From JAUIAI01 sp050633665 (GTDB taxonomy: Bacteria; Pseudomonadota; Gammaproteobacteria; Burkholderiales; Burkholderiaceae_E): DNA of 64,000 nucleotides. The stretch is from NCBI GenBank assembly GCA_050633665.1, contig JBOEGY010000007.1, forward strand, positions 496,001 to 560,000, written 5' to 3'. The position numbers and the translations under genes were made by a program. Numbering within the stretch: position 1 is the stretch's first letter; the number at the start of each line of letters is the position of its first letter. The notes under the pieces are model-generated. The model saw only the letters and a program-made list of their open reading frames with translations. It was not told the origin of the DNA and ran no database searches. Shown one piece after another: positions 45,472 through 53,856 of the stretch.

Positions 45472-45555
45472 GCCCTAGACAAAACAGAGACTGCATTGAC
45501 ATACAGGTCTTTCGCTGAACGGCAAATGACGATCCGGTCCTGACACCCCAGGCAA

Positions 45556-46686
45556 TTACCTCGCCCCCCCCACGCGAGCCAGCATAAACATGGCTATCAC
45601 GAAAGCTGCAATACTCGGAACCGTCGCCGAAACCCACGCCGGCCAGGTATTTAACAGCCCGAGATGGGCGAATAACCCGTTCAAAAAATGGAACGCCACG
45701 CCGAGCATGACCCCGGCAAACACCTTGACCCCGATACTCCCTGCCCTGGCATGCAAATAAGCAAACGGCAACGCGAGAGCCATCATGACCAGTACTGCCA
45801 GCGGATAAGTGATCTTCTTCCACAGGGCAAGTTCGTAGCGGCTGGCATCCTGCTGGTTTGACCGCAGATGCTCGACATACCCGGCCAGATTGAAGGCGCT
45901 CATCCGGTCCGGGGCAATCGCCATCACACTCAACAATTCAGGCGTCAGATCGCTAGTCCAGCTACGCTGATCAAACAGGCGTTTATCGACCCGGATCGCC
46001 TCTACATCGTCGAGCGCGGCAGTCGAAATATCCAGTTGAGTCACCTGGTCGAGCCGCCAGCGATCCGAGCCAGCGAAGTACCCGGAAGGAGCGCTAAGCA
46101 CGCCGGTCAGGCGCAGGTCGGTATCGAACTCATAGACTCGGATCTTGCGCATCTTGCCGCTTGGGTCAAGATGACCGATATTGACGAATCGCTGGCGCAG
46201 CGGCTGATTCTGCTCGTCGCGGACCGTGTCCTTGATCCATATACCCGACCTGAACTGTCCGGTAATCTGCCCGCCCATTGCGCCGAGTCGGATGCTCTGA
46301 GCCCATTTCTCGGCTGGCGGCGCAATAATCTCACCAATACCGGCCGTGATGATCGCCAGCACCAGACCGATACGCACCAGTGCACCAAGCGCTCGAAATC
46401 GCCCCAGGCCGGCCGCCCGCATCGCGGTGAATTCCGAATTGGACGCAAACTGCGCCAACGCATAGATGGTGCCGATCAGCGAGACGATCGGCATCAGCTC
46501 ATAAGTATGGTTGGGCAGGCTCAGCAAGACATAGGCCAGCGCATGCTGAAACTGGTAGTTCCCCTGGCCGATATCCTCAAGTTCGGCGACGAAGTCAAAA
46601 AACGAGAACAGCGCCAGGAAGCCAGCGAGTACGAATGCCACTGCCGCGAACGTCTCACGGGCAAAATAAGCCCGCAGGATCCTCAT
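45556..46686 (-). CDS. lptG: LPS export permease LptG
   Basis: 376 aa from the ATG at 46686; the ORF extends further upstream but that part overlaps lptF. Six membrane segments, three at each end, flank a periplasmic beta-jellyroll domain (residues about 110-260). The start RAYFARETFAAVAFVLAGFLALFSFFDF is typical of LptG. With LptF and the LptB ATPase it pulls lipopolysaccharide from the inner membrane. It overlaps lptF by 4 bp. The presence of LPS export genes shows a Gram-negative envelope. Confidence 0.95.
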   Translation of the reverse strand: MRILRAYFARETFAAVAFVLAGFLALFSFFDFVAELEDIGQGNYQFQHALAYVLLSLPNHTYELMPIVSLIGTIYALAQFASNSEFTAMRAAGLGRFRALGALVRIGLVLAIITAGIGEIIAPPAEKWAQSIRLGAMGGQITGQFRSGIWIKDTVRDEQNQPLRQRFVNIGHLDPSGKMRKIRVYEFDTDLRLTGVLSAPSGYFAGSDRWRLDQVTQLDISTAALDDVEAIRVDKRLFDQRSWTSDLTPELLSVMAIAPDRMSAFNLAGYVEHLRSNQQDASRYELALWKKITYPLAVLVMMALALPFAYLHARAGSIGVKVFAGVMLGVAFHFLNGLFAHLGLLNTWPAWVSATVPSIAAFVIAMFMLARVGGAR

Positions 46687-47813
46687 GCGCCGGCCGCCTC
46701 GGCCACGGGTTTGTCGCCCGCACGGCGACGGCGCCAGGAAAAAGCAGGGATCAGACGCCGCTGGGACATCCGCCGCCACATCATCAAGCCAAGCACCGCC
46801 GCAGCACCCGCATGAACGATCCAGACCCCGATATAAAACGGCATCTTGCCCTGCGCGACCCAGGCCTGGGCCAGTGACAGCAGATTGGCATAGACCATAT
46901 AGAACAACAGCGCGACGACCAGATTGATCGAGCGGCCCACCCGGGGGTTCGACGATGACAAGGGGATTGCCATCAGGGCGAGCAGAAACGCCGACACCGG
47001 CACGCCGATCCGCCTGACCAGTTCGCCGTACTCACTGTCGCCCGGGTCGTTCAGCAACTCCATCATTGTCTGGGTCTTGGTCGGCACATCGGTTTTAACC
47101 ACAGGTTTGGGTTCGATCCGCAAGCCATAGCGTTCGAATTCCATCAGCCGCAACTCGGCGTTATCCGGGCTGCCGTCGTAGCGCCGCCCTTTGGACAACA
47201 CCAGATAACGCTGGCCATCCTCGCGGTTTTCAATCTTGCCGGATTCGGCCACAACGATCAGGAGCTGTTCCCCGCGTTGCTGAGTCACAAAGACGTTTCT
47301 GACCTCGGTTTCCTGCTCGTTGAGCGATTCGACGAAAAACACCCGGTCGGCTGAGGTTGACTCGCGAAACTGGCCAGCAGCCACCATGGAAACATCGCCG
47401 CGCTGGTCAAATCGCCGTTGGAATTCGGCGATCTGCTGATTTGCCCATGGCGCCAGGACGAATGAAATCAGCCCGGCCAGCATGACGACAGGTAACGAGA
47501 AGGCAATAACCGGCCGGATCCAGGCCGCCAGACTCAGCCCGGAGGCCTGCCAGATCACCATTTCAGAGTCGCGCCAGGCCCGGGTCAGCGTCATCAGGAC
47601 GGCCACAAACAAGGTCAGCACCAGCAACGGGCCCAGAATATTCAGCGACGAAAAAGCAATCAGGGGCAGAACGGTAGCCGAGTCCACGCGCCCGGAAGCC
47701 GCTCGGCCAAGAAAACGAACCAGGCTGGTCGTCAGCATGATCGTAAAAACAGTGGCGAAGACAATACCCGCAATACTGCGTAGCTCTCGCTTTAGCGACT
47801 TGGTAAACAGCAT
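46683..47813 (-). CDS. lptF: LPS export permease LptF
   Basis: 376 aa with the same architecture as LptG: N-terminal helices (SIAGIVFATVFTIMLTTSLVRFLG and SSLNILGPLLVLTLFVAVLMTL), a periplasmic domain and a C-terminal helix bundle. LptF and LptG form the heterodimeric membrane part of the Lpt ABC transporter. The gene diverges from pepA, as in other Gammaproteobacteria. Confidence 0.95.
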   Translation of the reverse strand: MLFTKSLKRELRSIAGIVFATVFTIMLTTSLVRFLGRAASGRVDSATVLPLIAFSSLNILGPLLVLTLFVAVLMTLTRAWRDSEMVIWQASGLSLAAWIRPVIAFSLPVVMLAGLISFVLAPWANQQIAEFQRRFDQRGDVSMVAAGQFRESTSADRVFFVESLNEQETEVRNVFVTQQRGEQLLIVVAESGKIENREDGQRYLVLSKGRRYDGSPDNAELRLMEFERYGLRIEPKPVVKTDVPTKTQTMMELLNDPGDSEYGELVRRIGVPVSAFLLALMAIPLSSSNPRVGRSINLVVALLFYMVYANLLSLAQAWVAQGKMPFYIGVWIVHAGAAAVLGLMMWRRMSQRRLIPAFSWRRRRAGDKPVAEAAGA

Positions 47814-47969
47814 GAATCAATCAGCATTTAGCGCGCAGCCATGGTCTGGCCATGAGGTTCTTGTCGTTGCTGGCAGACTCATCGGAGCCTTGGAAGAGTC
47901 AGCCGGAGATCGACAGCTATAATTTCGAGGTTTAACGCAACATACCCTGACCGACTGATCTTATTGCTG

Positions 47970-47992
47970 CCGAAGCCTGGTCAATGCTTCGG
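47970..47992. repeat. Hairpin in the lptF-pepA intergenic region
   Basis: A perfect 7-bp stem (CCGAAGC/GCTTCGG) with a 9-base loop, about 155 bp upstream of lptF. It has no T-run, so a terminator is unlikely; it could be an operator or a 5'-leader structure of either gene. Apart from this and the octamer array, nothing definite was seen in 47814-48200. Confidence 0.5.
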
Positions 47993-48046
47993 TGCCTGAA
48001 AGAGTAAACCGAGTCAGGCTGTTAGTTCGGTTCTGGTCTGCTCTAG

Positions 48047-48110
48047 CAAGTTAGCAAATTACCAAATTACCAAATTACCAAGTCACCAATTTGCCTATTT
48101 ACCAATTCGC
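48047..48110 (+). repeat. 8-bp tandem repeat array upstream of pepA
   Basis: Eight consecutive octamers in register: CAAGTTAG, three identical CAAATTAC, CAAGTCAC, CAATTTGC, CTATTTAC, CAATTCGC. The array ends 90 bp before the pepA ATG. Most units start CAA and end in C. It is AT-richer than its surroundings and the outer copies are degenerate. Confidence 0.85.
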
Positions 48111-48200
48111 CAGCCAGACCGCCCCAATCACGACCTCGTTGCTCATCAATATCCGGAAACGACCCGGCAGATCAACTTGGCAACAGCTTTGGAGTTCGCA

Positions 48201-49676
48201 ATGCAATTTAGCATAAAGCCCTTACCCGTCGATAAAACCAAAACAGGATGCCTGCTCATTCCGGTACTCGGACAGAAGCGCGCCGACGGATCAGCGCTGA
48301 CCGACGTTGTCGAGTCCGCGATCAAGGCCGCGCTCAAAACCAAAGACCTGGCTAGCGCGCCCGGTTCGAACTTGCTGTTACATGTTGACGGACAAGCCAA
48401 GAGAATCCTGCTGATTTCGGTTGGCTCAGAATCCAAAGCGACGCCGCAGGCGTATGTTGACGCCTGCAAGGCCGCCTACCGCAAGGCGCTAACACTAGGA
48501 ACAACCGAGGTCATCAGTCTGCTGGGCCAGACGCCAGTGGCGGACCAAGACCCTGAATGGCTTATGGAGCAGGAAATTCTGGCGGCTCGCACGGTGGCCT
48601 ACCGGTTCGACCAGTTCAAGGGCAGCAAACCCGCCAATCTGCCCAGTCTTAGCAAAGTAGCGCTCGGCTGCCCGCCGGCCCGCAGCCGCCTGATGAAGCC
48701 AGTACTGGTTCATGCGCAGGCAACCGCGAACGGCATGGACCTGACCCGGGACCTGGGCAATACGCCCGGTAACGTCTGCACGCCGACTTATCTGGCAGAC
48801 ACCGCCAAGAAAATGGGTCGCGAGTTCAAATTCAAGGTTCAAGTCCTGGAAAAAAAGCAGATCGCCCAACTGAAAATGCTCTCGTTTCTGTCGGTGGCCC
48901 AGGGTTCGGCACAACCGCCGAAGTTCATCATCATGCAATACAACGGAGCTGCAGCATCCAAGAAGCCCGTCGTTCTGGTGGGTAAAGGCATCACCTTCGA
49001 TACCGGCGGCATTTCGCTCAAGCCGGGTGCCGGCATGGACGAAATGAAATACGACATGGGCGGCGCGGCCTCGGTTCTGGGGACGATGCGGGCGGTTGTC
49101 GAAATGAAACTCAAGATTAATCTGGTCGTGATTGTTCCCACTTGCGAGAACATGCCCAGCAGCACGGCCACCCGCCCGGGCGACATCGTCAAGAGCATGT
49201 CGGGCCAGACCATCGAAATTCTCAACACCGACGCCGAAGGCCGTCTGATACTTTGCGATGCCCTGACCTATGCCGAGCGGTTCAAACCGCAGGCGGTGAT
49301 CGACCTGGCCACGCTGACCGGCGCCTGTGTTGTCGCGCTGGGCCACCACCACACCGGTCTGTTCTCGCGCGAAGACGAGCTTGCCGACGAACTGATCGCG
49401 GCCGGCAAAAATGCGATGGACACCTGCTGGCGCATGCCGATCGACGAGGCCTATCAGAAACAACTGAAGTCTCCGTTTGCCGATATGGCAAACATTGGCG
49501 GGCGGGACGCCGGCGCCATCACGGCGGCCTGTTTTCTTGAGCGGTTTACCCGTGCCTACGACTGGGCTCACCTCGACATTGCAGGCACCGCCTGGCATTC
49601 TGGCGCCAACAAGGGCTCCAGCGGCAGACCGGTCGCGATGCTAACCCGCTTCCTGGCGACCCGCAGCGCCAGCTGA
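48201..49676 (+). CDS. pepA: Leucyl aminopeptidase
   Basis: 491 aa from the ATG at 48201, with GGAG 6 bases upstream; an in-frame start at 48177 would add eight residues. The M17 signature NTDAEGRL and the metal-binding KGITFDTGGISLKP are intact. It removes N-terminal residues from peptides in the cytoplasm; in Escherichia coli the protein also binds DNA at carAB and at cer sites. First gene of pepA-holC-(149 aa)-valS; holC starts on the last base of its stop codon. Confidence 0.97.
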   Translation: MQFSIKPLPVDKTKTGCLLIPVLGQKRADGSALTDVVESAIKAALKTKDLASAPGSNLLLHVDGQAKRILLISVGSESKATPQAYVDACKAAYRKALTLGTTEVISLLGQTPVADQDPEWLMEQEILAARTVAYRFDQFKGSKPANLPSLSKVALGCPPARSRLMKPVLVHAQATANGMDLTRDLGNTPGNVCTPTYLADTAKKMGREFKFKVQVLEKKQIAQLKMLSFLSVAQGSAQPPKFIIMQYNGAAASKKPVVLVGKGITFDTGGISLKPGAGMDEMKYDMGGAASVLGTMRAVVEMKLKINLVVIVPTCENMPSSTATRPGDIVKSMSGQTIEILNTDAEGRLILCDALTYAERFKPQAVIDLATLTGACVVALGHHHTGLFSREDELADELIAAGKNAMDTCWRMPIDEAYQKQLKSPFADMANIGGRDAGAITAACFLERFTRAYDWAHLDIAGTAWHSGANKGSSGRPVAMLTRFLATRSAS

Positions 49677-50098
49677 TGACCAAGGTCGATTTCCACTTTA
49701 ACGCGCCCGACAAATTCGGCTACGCCTGCCGCCTCGTCCGCAAAATCTACCGCGCGGGCCATGAGGCGGTGGTCTGGAGCGACGATGAAAAAGCGCTGGC
49801 GGAATTCGACCAACGTCTCTGGAGTTTCTCCGGGCCCGACTTCATACCGCATGTGATGCATTCGGACCCGAATGCCGCAGCGACCCCTGTTGTGCTTGCC
49901 ACCGGATCTCTTGAATCGCACCACCATGGTGTTATTGTCAACCTCGGAGTTGAACCGCCCCCAATATTCGGGCGGTTTGAGCGCCTGATCGAAGTTGTCA
50001 CCCGCGACGAGACTGACCGCCAGGCGGGTCGCGAGCGCTGGCGCTTTTACCGCGACCGCGGCTACGACATGACCCGCCACGACCTCTCTGCGAGCTGA
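49676..50098 (+). CDS. holC: DNA polymerase III chi subunit
   Basis: 140 aa. Matches HolC in length and pattern: KVDFHFNAPDKFGYACRLVRKIYRAGHEAVVW, then DFIPHV and the C-terminal RWRFYRDRGYDMTRHDL. Chi with psi links the clamp loader to single-strand-binding protein. It overlaps pepA by one base (TGATG). Confidence 0.94.
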   Translation: MTKVDFHFNAPDKFGYACRLVRKIYRAGHEAVVWSDDEKALAEFDQRLWSFSGPDFIPHVMHSDPNAAATPVVLATGSLESHHHGVIVNLGVEPPPIFGRFERLIEVVTRDETDRQAGRERWRFYRDRGYDMTRHDLSAS

Positions 50099-50099
50099 C

Positions 50100-50549
50100 A
50101 TGACCGACCCATCAAGCACTGAAGACCAGACCGCCAATCCTGACGACTCAGACGCGCTCGAAAAAGCGCTGTTAAACGACCTTGATCTGCGCCAGTTTAT
50201 CGAAGAAGCCAGGCAGGCCGCCCCGGTCGATGACCCCGAGTCCATCCCCAAACTGACCGAAGTTCTGCCAACTGCCGCGAGCCCGAAACCCGCCCGCGAC
50301 CAGCCGATGACCGAAGAAGACTGGCAAAAGATGTCTTCCGAACTGGAGCGCAACGTCTTGCAACGCATGCTCCGGCGAACCGACGGCTTTGTAGATGGTC
50401 CGCTTGCCGAGCAACTCGAGGAAATGCTGGACCGCGGCGCCGAACGCATGATGGCCGATATCAAAACCACTTTGCAACGCGCGGTACGCGAATCTGTCTC
50501 GCGGGCTATCGCCGAAGAACTCGGCAAAATTCGTGCTGACCGCCGCTAA
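50100..50549 (+). CDS. Hypothetical protein between holC and valS (possibly DUF2486-like)
   Basis: 149 aa, soluble and strongly acidic at its N-terminus (MTDPSSTEDQTANPDDSD), with an amphipathic helical C-terminus (EQLEEMLDRGAERMMADI, then RAVRESVSRAIAEEL) that may form a coiled coil. A gene of this kind commonly lies between holC and valS in beta- and gammaproteobacteria; assignment to DUF2486 is from memory and uncertain. It starts 1 bp after holC and ends 28 bp before valS. Confidence 0.75.
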   Translation: MTDPSSTEDQTANPDDSDALEKALLNDLDLRQFIEEARQAAPVDDPESIPKLTEVLPTAASPKPARDQPMTEEDWQKMSSELERNVLQRMLRRTDGFVDGPLAEQLEEMLDRGAERMMADIKTTLQRAVRESVSRAIAEELGKIRADRR

Positions 50550-50577
50550 GCTGCCTCCACCCTCTTTTCAGACCCCG

Positions 50578-53500
50578 ATGACCGACACTGCCAATCCTCA
50601 ATCAACAGGACTGCTCGACAGCCTGAGCAAAAACTTCGAACCCAACACGATCGAATCGCATTGGTACCCCACCTGGGAAAAACGAGGTTATTTCAAAGCT
50701 GGCGATTCACCAGACGTCGAAGCGTTCTGCATTCAGCTACCGCCACCGAATGTGACGGGCACCCTGCACATGGGGCATGCCTTCAACCAGACCATTATGG
50801 ATTCCCTGACCCGGTTTCACCGGATGCGAGGCGAAAATACGCTCTGGTTACCTGGTACCGACCATGCCGGCATCGCCACCCAGATCGTGGTTGAACGTCA
50901 ACTCGAAGCAGGAAACCAGACCCGCCACGACCTGGGACGTGAGGCATTTGTTGAGAGAGTCTGGGACTGGAAGAAAGAATCCGGATCCAAAATCACCCAG
51001 CAGATGCGTCGCCTTGGCGCCTCGACCGACTGGTCTCTCGAATACTTCACGATGGACGACACCTTGTCTGAGGTGGTGCGGGAAGTGTTCGTCAACCTGT
51101 ACGAACAAGGCCTGATCTACCGGGGCAAACGCCTCGTTAACTGGGACCCTACCCTGTTAACAGCGGTATCAGACCTGGAAGTGGAAAGCACCGAAGAAAA
51201 CGGCTCGCTGTGGCATATCAAATATCCGCTTACCGACGGCAGCGGCATGCTGACGGTCGCCACCACCCGCCCGGAAACCATGCTCGGCGATACCGCGGTG
51301 ATGGTCCACCCAGACGATGACCGCTACGCCCACCTGATCGGCAAGACCATCTCTTTACCACTGTCGTGCTCCAACGAGCAGCTCGACCAGGACCCGTCAG
51401 CAGACAAGACGCTCTGGCGCGAAATACCGATCATTGCCGACGACTATGTTGACCCCGAATTCGGCACCGGCGTCGTCAAAGTCACCCCCGCTCATGACTT
51501 CAACGACTTTGCCGTTGGCCAGCGCCATCAATTGCCAATGATCGCCGTGCTTGACCTGCACGCCAAAGTCAACGATGCCGCACCCAGCCGCTACCAGGGC
51601 ATGGACCGGTTCGACGCACGCAAGAAAATTGTGCAGGATCTCGAAGCGCTCGAACTACTGGAGGCAACCGAGCCGCATAAGCTGATGGTGCCGCGCTGCG
51701 AACGCACCAATCAGATCGTGGAGCCGATGCTCACGGATCAGTGGTTTGTCGCGATGAGCAAGCCGGGCCCGCAGGACTCGCCTTTGCGAGGCGCATCAAT
51801 TGCTGAAAAATCACTGTCTGTGGTTGCCGATGGCAGCATTCGGTTCGTCCCCGAAAACTGGACCGCGACATATAACCACTGGCTGGAGAATATTCAGGAC
51901 TGGTGTATCTCGCGCCAGCTCTGGTGGGGCCACCAGATTCCGGCCTGGTATCCGGCCGACCAGGATGGCCGGGCTATTCATGATGGGCGCCTCTATGTTG
52001 CCCGTGACGAAGCCGGTGCACGGGCGCAGGCCGACCAGGCCGGCTACACCGGTGCAATTGTTCGGGACGTCGATGTACTCGACACCTGGTTCTCCTCGGC
52101 GCTCGTACCGTTTTCCACCCTGGCCGACCCGGACCAACCCTTCGTCAATGGCCGCCCGGCGCTGAAGCCGGAGCTCGCCCAGTTCATGCCGTCTTCCGTG
52201 CTGGTCACCGGGTTCGACATCATCTTCTTCTGGGTGGCCAGAATGGTGATGATGACCACCACCTTCACCGACACCGTGCCGTTTCGGGAAGTCTATGTCC
52301 ATGCCCTGGTGCGCGATTCCGAAGGCCAGAAAATGTCTAAGTCCAAGGGCAACACCCTGGACCCGATCGATTTGATTGATGGTGTTGATCTGGACACCTT
52401 GATTGGCAAGCGCACAACCGGACTGATGAACCCCAGAGATGCCCAGCGCATCGAAAAACGAACCCGCAAGGAATTTCCCGATGGCATTGCCGCCTACGGT
52501 GCCGACGCGCTGCGCTTCACGTTTGCCGCAATGGCAACGCCCGGACGCAATATCAACTTTGATCTGTCCCGCTGCGAAGGCTATCGCAACTTCTGCAACA
52601 AACTCTGGAATGCCTCACGGTTTGTCCTGATGAACTGCGAAGGGTCAGATTGTGGGCTGAATCCGCACGGCGCGGATCAATGTGGCGTCGCCGGCAAAGA
52701 CGCCAAAGCAGAGATGTATCTGGTGTTCAGCCAGGCTGACCGCTGGATCACCTCTACTTTGCAACGGGTCGAGGGCGATGTCGAAAAACACCTGCTTGAC
52801 TATCGCTTTGACCTGGCATCAAGAGCGGTTTACGAATTCATCTGGAACGAATTCTGTGACTGGTACCTCGAAATGGCCAAAGTCCAGCTAACCGACGCAA
52901 CCCCGGCGGCCCAGCAACGTGCCACCCGCCGCACACTCTTGCGTGTTCTGGAAACCATCTTGCGAATGGCGCATCCGATCATGCCGTTTATCACCGAAGC
53001 GCTGTGGCAGGCTGTTGCGCCGCTGGCCCACCGGTACGGCGAGCGCGGCGAGCAAGTCGATTCCGGCACCGAACTGACTGCCGCCATTGCCAGCCAGAAA
53101 TACTCTATTGCCACCCAGCGGTATCCGCAGGCCGAAACCGGCAAGATCGATCCAACCGCCGAAGCATGGGTCGCCGAGCTAAGATCACTGGTTGATGCCT
53201 GTCGCGCTCTGCGCGGGGAAATGGCCATTTCCCCCGGCAAGAAATTGCCGCTGATGGCGACGGGAAATGCGCCGAGGCTAAGCGAGTTTTCTCCATACCT
53301 GATGAGCCTGGCCCGACTGGAATCGGTTGAGATTGTCGATCAACTGCCAAGCGATTCAATAGCACCAGTACAAATCGTTGACAACAATCGCCTGATGCTG
53401 ATGGTTGAAATCGACCGCGACGCCGAACTGGCGCGTTTGTCTAAAGAGGCAGCCCGTCTGGGCGGCGAAATCGCCAAGGCCAACGGTAAGCTGAGCAATG

Positions 53501-53616
53501 CCAGTTTTACCGAACGGGCCCCAGCGCAGGTTGTCGAACAGGAACGGGCACGCCTGCTCAAGTTCAAAGAAACGCTTGATCGGATCAACGAGCAACTCCA
53601 GAAACTGGAAAAATAA
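50578..53616 (+). CDS. valS: Valyl-tRNA synthetase
   Basis: 1012 aa from the ATG at 50578. The class I motifs are HMGH at residues 64-67 and KMSKS at 585-589. The editing (CP1) domain lies between them (TVATTRPETMLGDTAV). An anticodon-binding domain and a C-terminal coiled coil (LARLSKEAARLGGEIAKANGKL) complete the enzyme. It charges tRNA-Val and clears mischarged threonine. Confidence 0.98.
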   Translation: MTDTANPQSTGLLDSLSKNFEPNTIESHWYPTWEKRGYFKAGDSPDVEAFCIQLPPPNVTGTLHMGHAFNQTIMDSLTRFHRMRGENTLWLPGTDHAGIATQIVVERQLEAGNQTRHDLGREAFVERVWDWKKESGSKITQQMRRLGASTDWSLEYFTMDDTLSEVVREVFVNLYEQGLIYRGKRLVNWDPTLLTAVSDLEVESTEENGSLWHIKYPLTDGSGMLTVATTRPETMLGDTAVMVHPDDDRYAHLIGKTISLPLSCSNEQLDQDPSADKTLWREIPIIADDYVDPEFGTGVVKVTPAHDFNDFAVGQRHQLPMIAVLDLHAKVNDAAPSRYQGMDRFDARKKIVQDLEALELLEATEPHKLMVPRCERTNQIVEPMLTDQWFVAMSKPGPQDSPLRGASIAEKSLSVVADGSIRFVPENWTATYNHWLENIQDWCISRQLWWGHQIPAWYPADQDGRAIHDGRLYVARDEAGARAQADQAGYTGAIVRDVDVLDTWFSSALVPFSTLADPDQPFVNGRPALKPELAQFMPSSVLVTGFDIIFFWVARMVMMTTTFTDTVPFREVYVHALVRDSEGQKMSKSKGNTLDPIDLIDGVDLDTLIGKRTTGLMNPRDAQRIEKRTRKEFPDGIAAYGADALRFTFAAMATPGRNINFDLSRCEGYRNFCNKLWNASRFVLMNCEGSDCGLNPHGADQCGVAGKDAKAEMYLVFSQADRWITSTLQRVEGDVEKHLLDYRFDLASRAVYEFIWNEFCDWYLEMAKVQLTDATPAAQQRATRRTLLRVLETILRMAHPIMPFITEALWQAVAPLAHRYGERGEQVDSGTELTAAIASQKYSIATQRYPQAETGKIDPTAEAWVAELRSLVDACRALRGEMAISPGKKLPLMATGNAPRLSEFSPYLMSLARLESVEIVDQLPSDSIAPVQIVDNNRLMLMVEIDRDAELARLSKEAARLGGEIAKANGKLSNASFTERAPAQVVEQERARLLKFKETLDRINEQLQKLEK

Positions 53617-53643
53617 AACACCGGCGCCTCCCTACTTTTTCGC

Positions 53644-53659
53644 CCCCCGATTGCGGGGG
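53644..53659 (+). terminator. GC hairpin after valS
   Basis: CCCCCG pairs with CGGGGG across ATTG, 28 bases after the valS stop. The following sequence (ATTGTTAC) has only a weak T content, so it is an imperfect terminator. The rest of the 53617-53856 gap is AT-richer and probably contains the kinase promoter, not resolved by eye. Confidence 0.5.
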
Positions 53660-53856
53660 ATTGTTACAAATTATCTTATTGCGAAAAGAATTTGCCGGTC
53701 AGTATGCGGTTTTTTGTAAGCGACCTTGTCACAAGTCTAGAGTGACTACCCAAACCTTCAATCAGTTGTTAGGCTTGCGCCGCACAGGAAGGCCTTGAAC
53801 GGGGAGTACGCAGAGCATTCGGCCATACCTGCCTGACACTAATAACGAAGAGCAAG

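Noticed and set aside
45302..45823. Open frame on the minus strand overlapping lptG
   Set aside because: It overlaps 268 bases of lptG in another frame and resembles no family; a shadow of lptG extended into the intergenic region.
48047..48110. Regularly repeated units suggested a CRISPR array
   Set aside because: The units are 8 bp with no spacers, and no cas gene is present; it is a simple tandem repeat.
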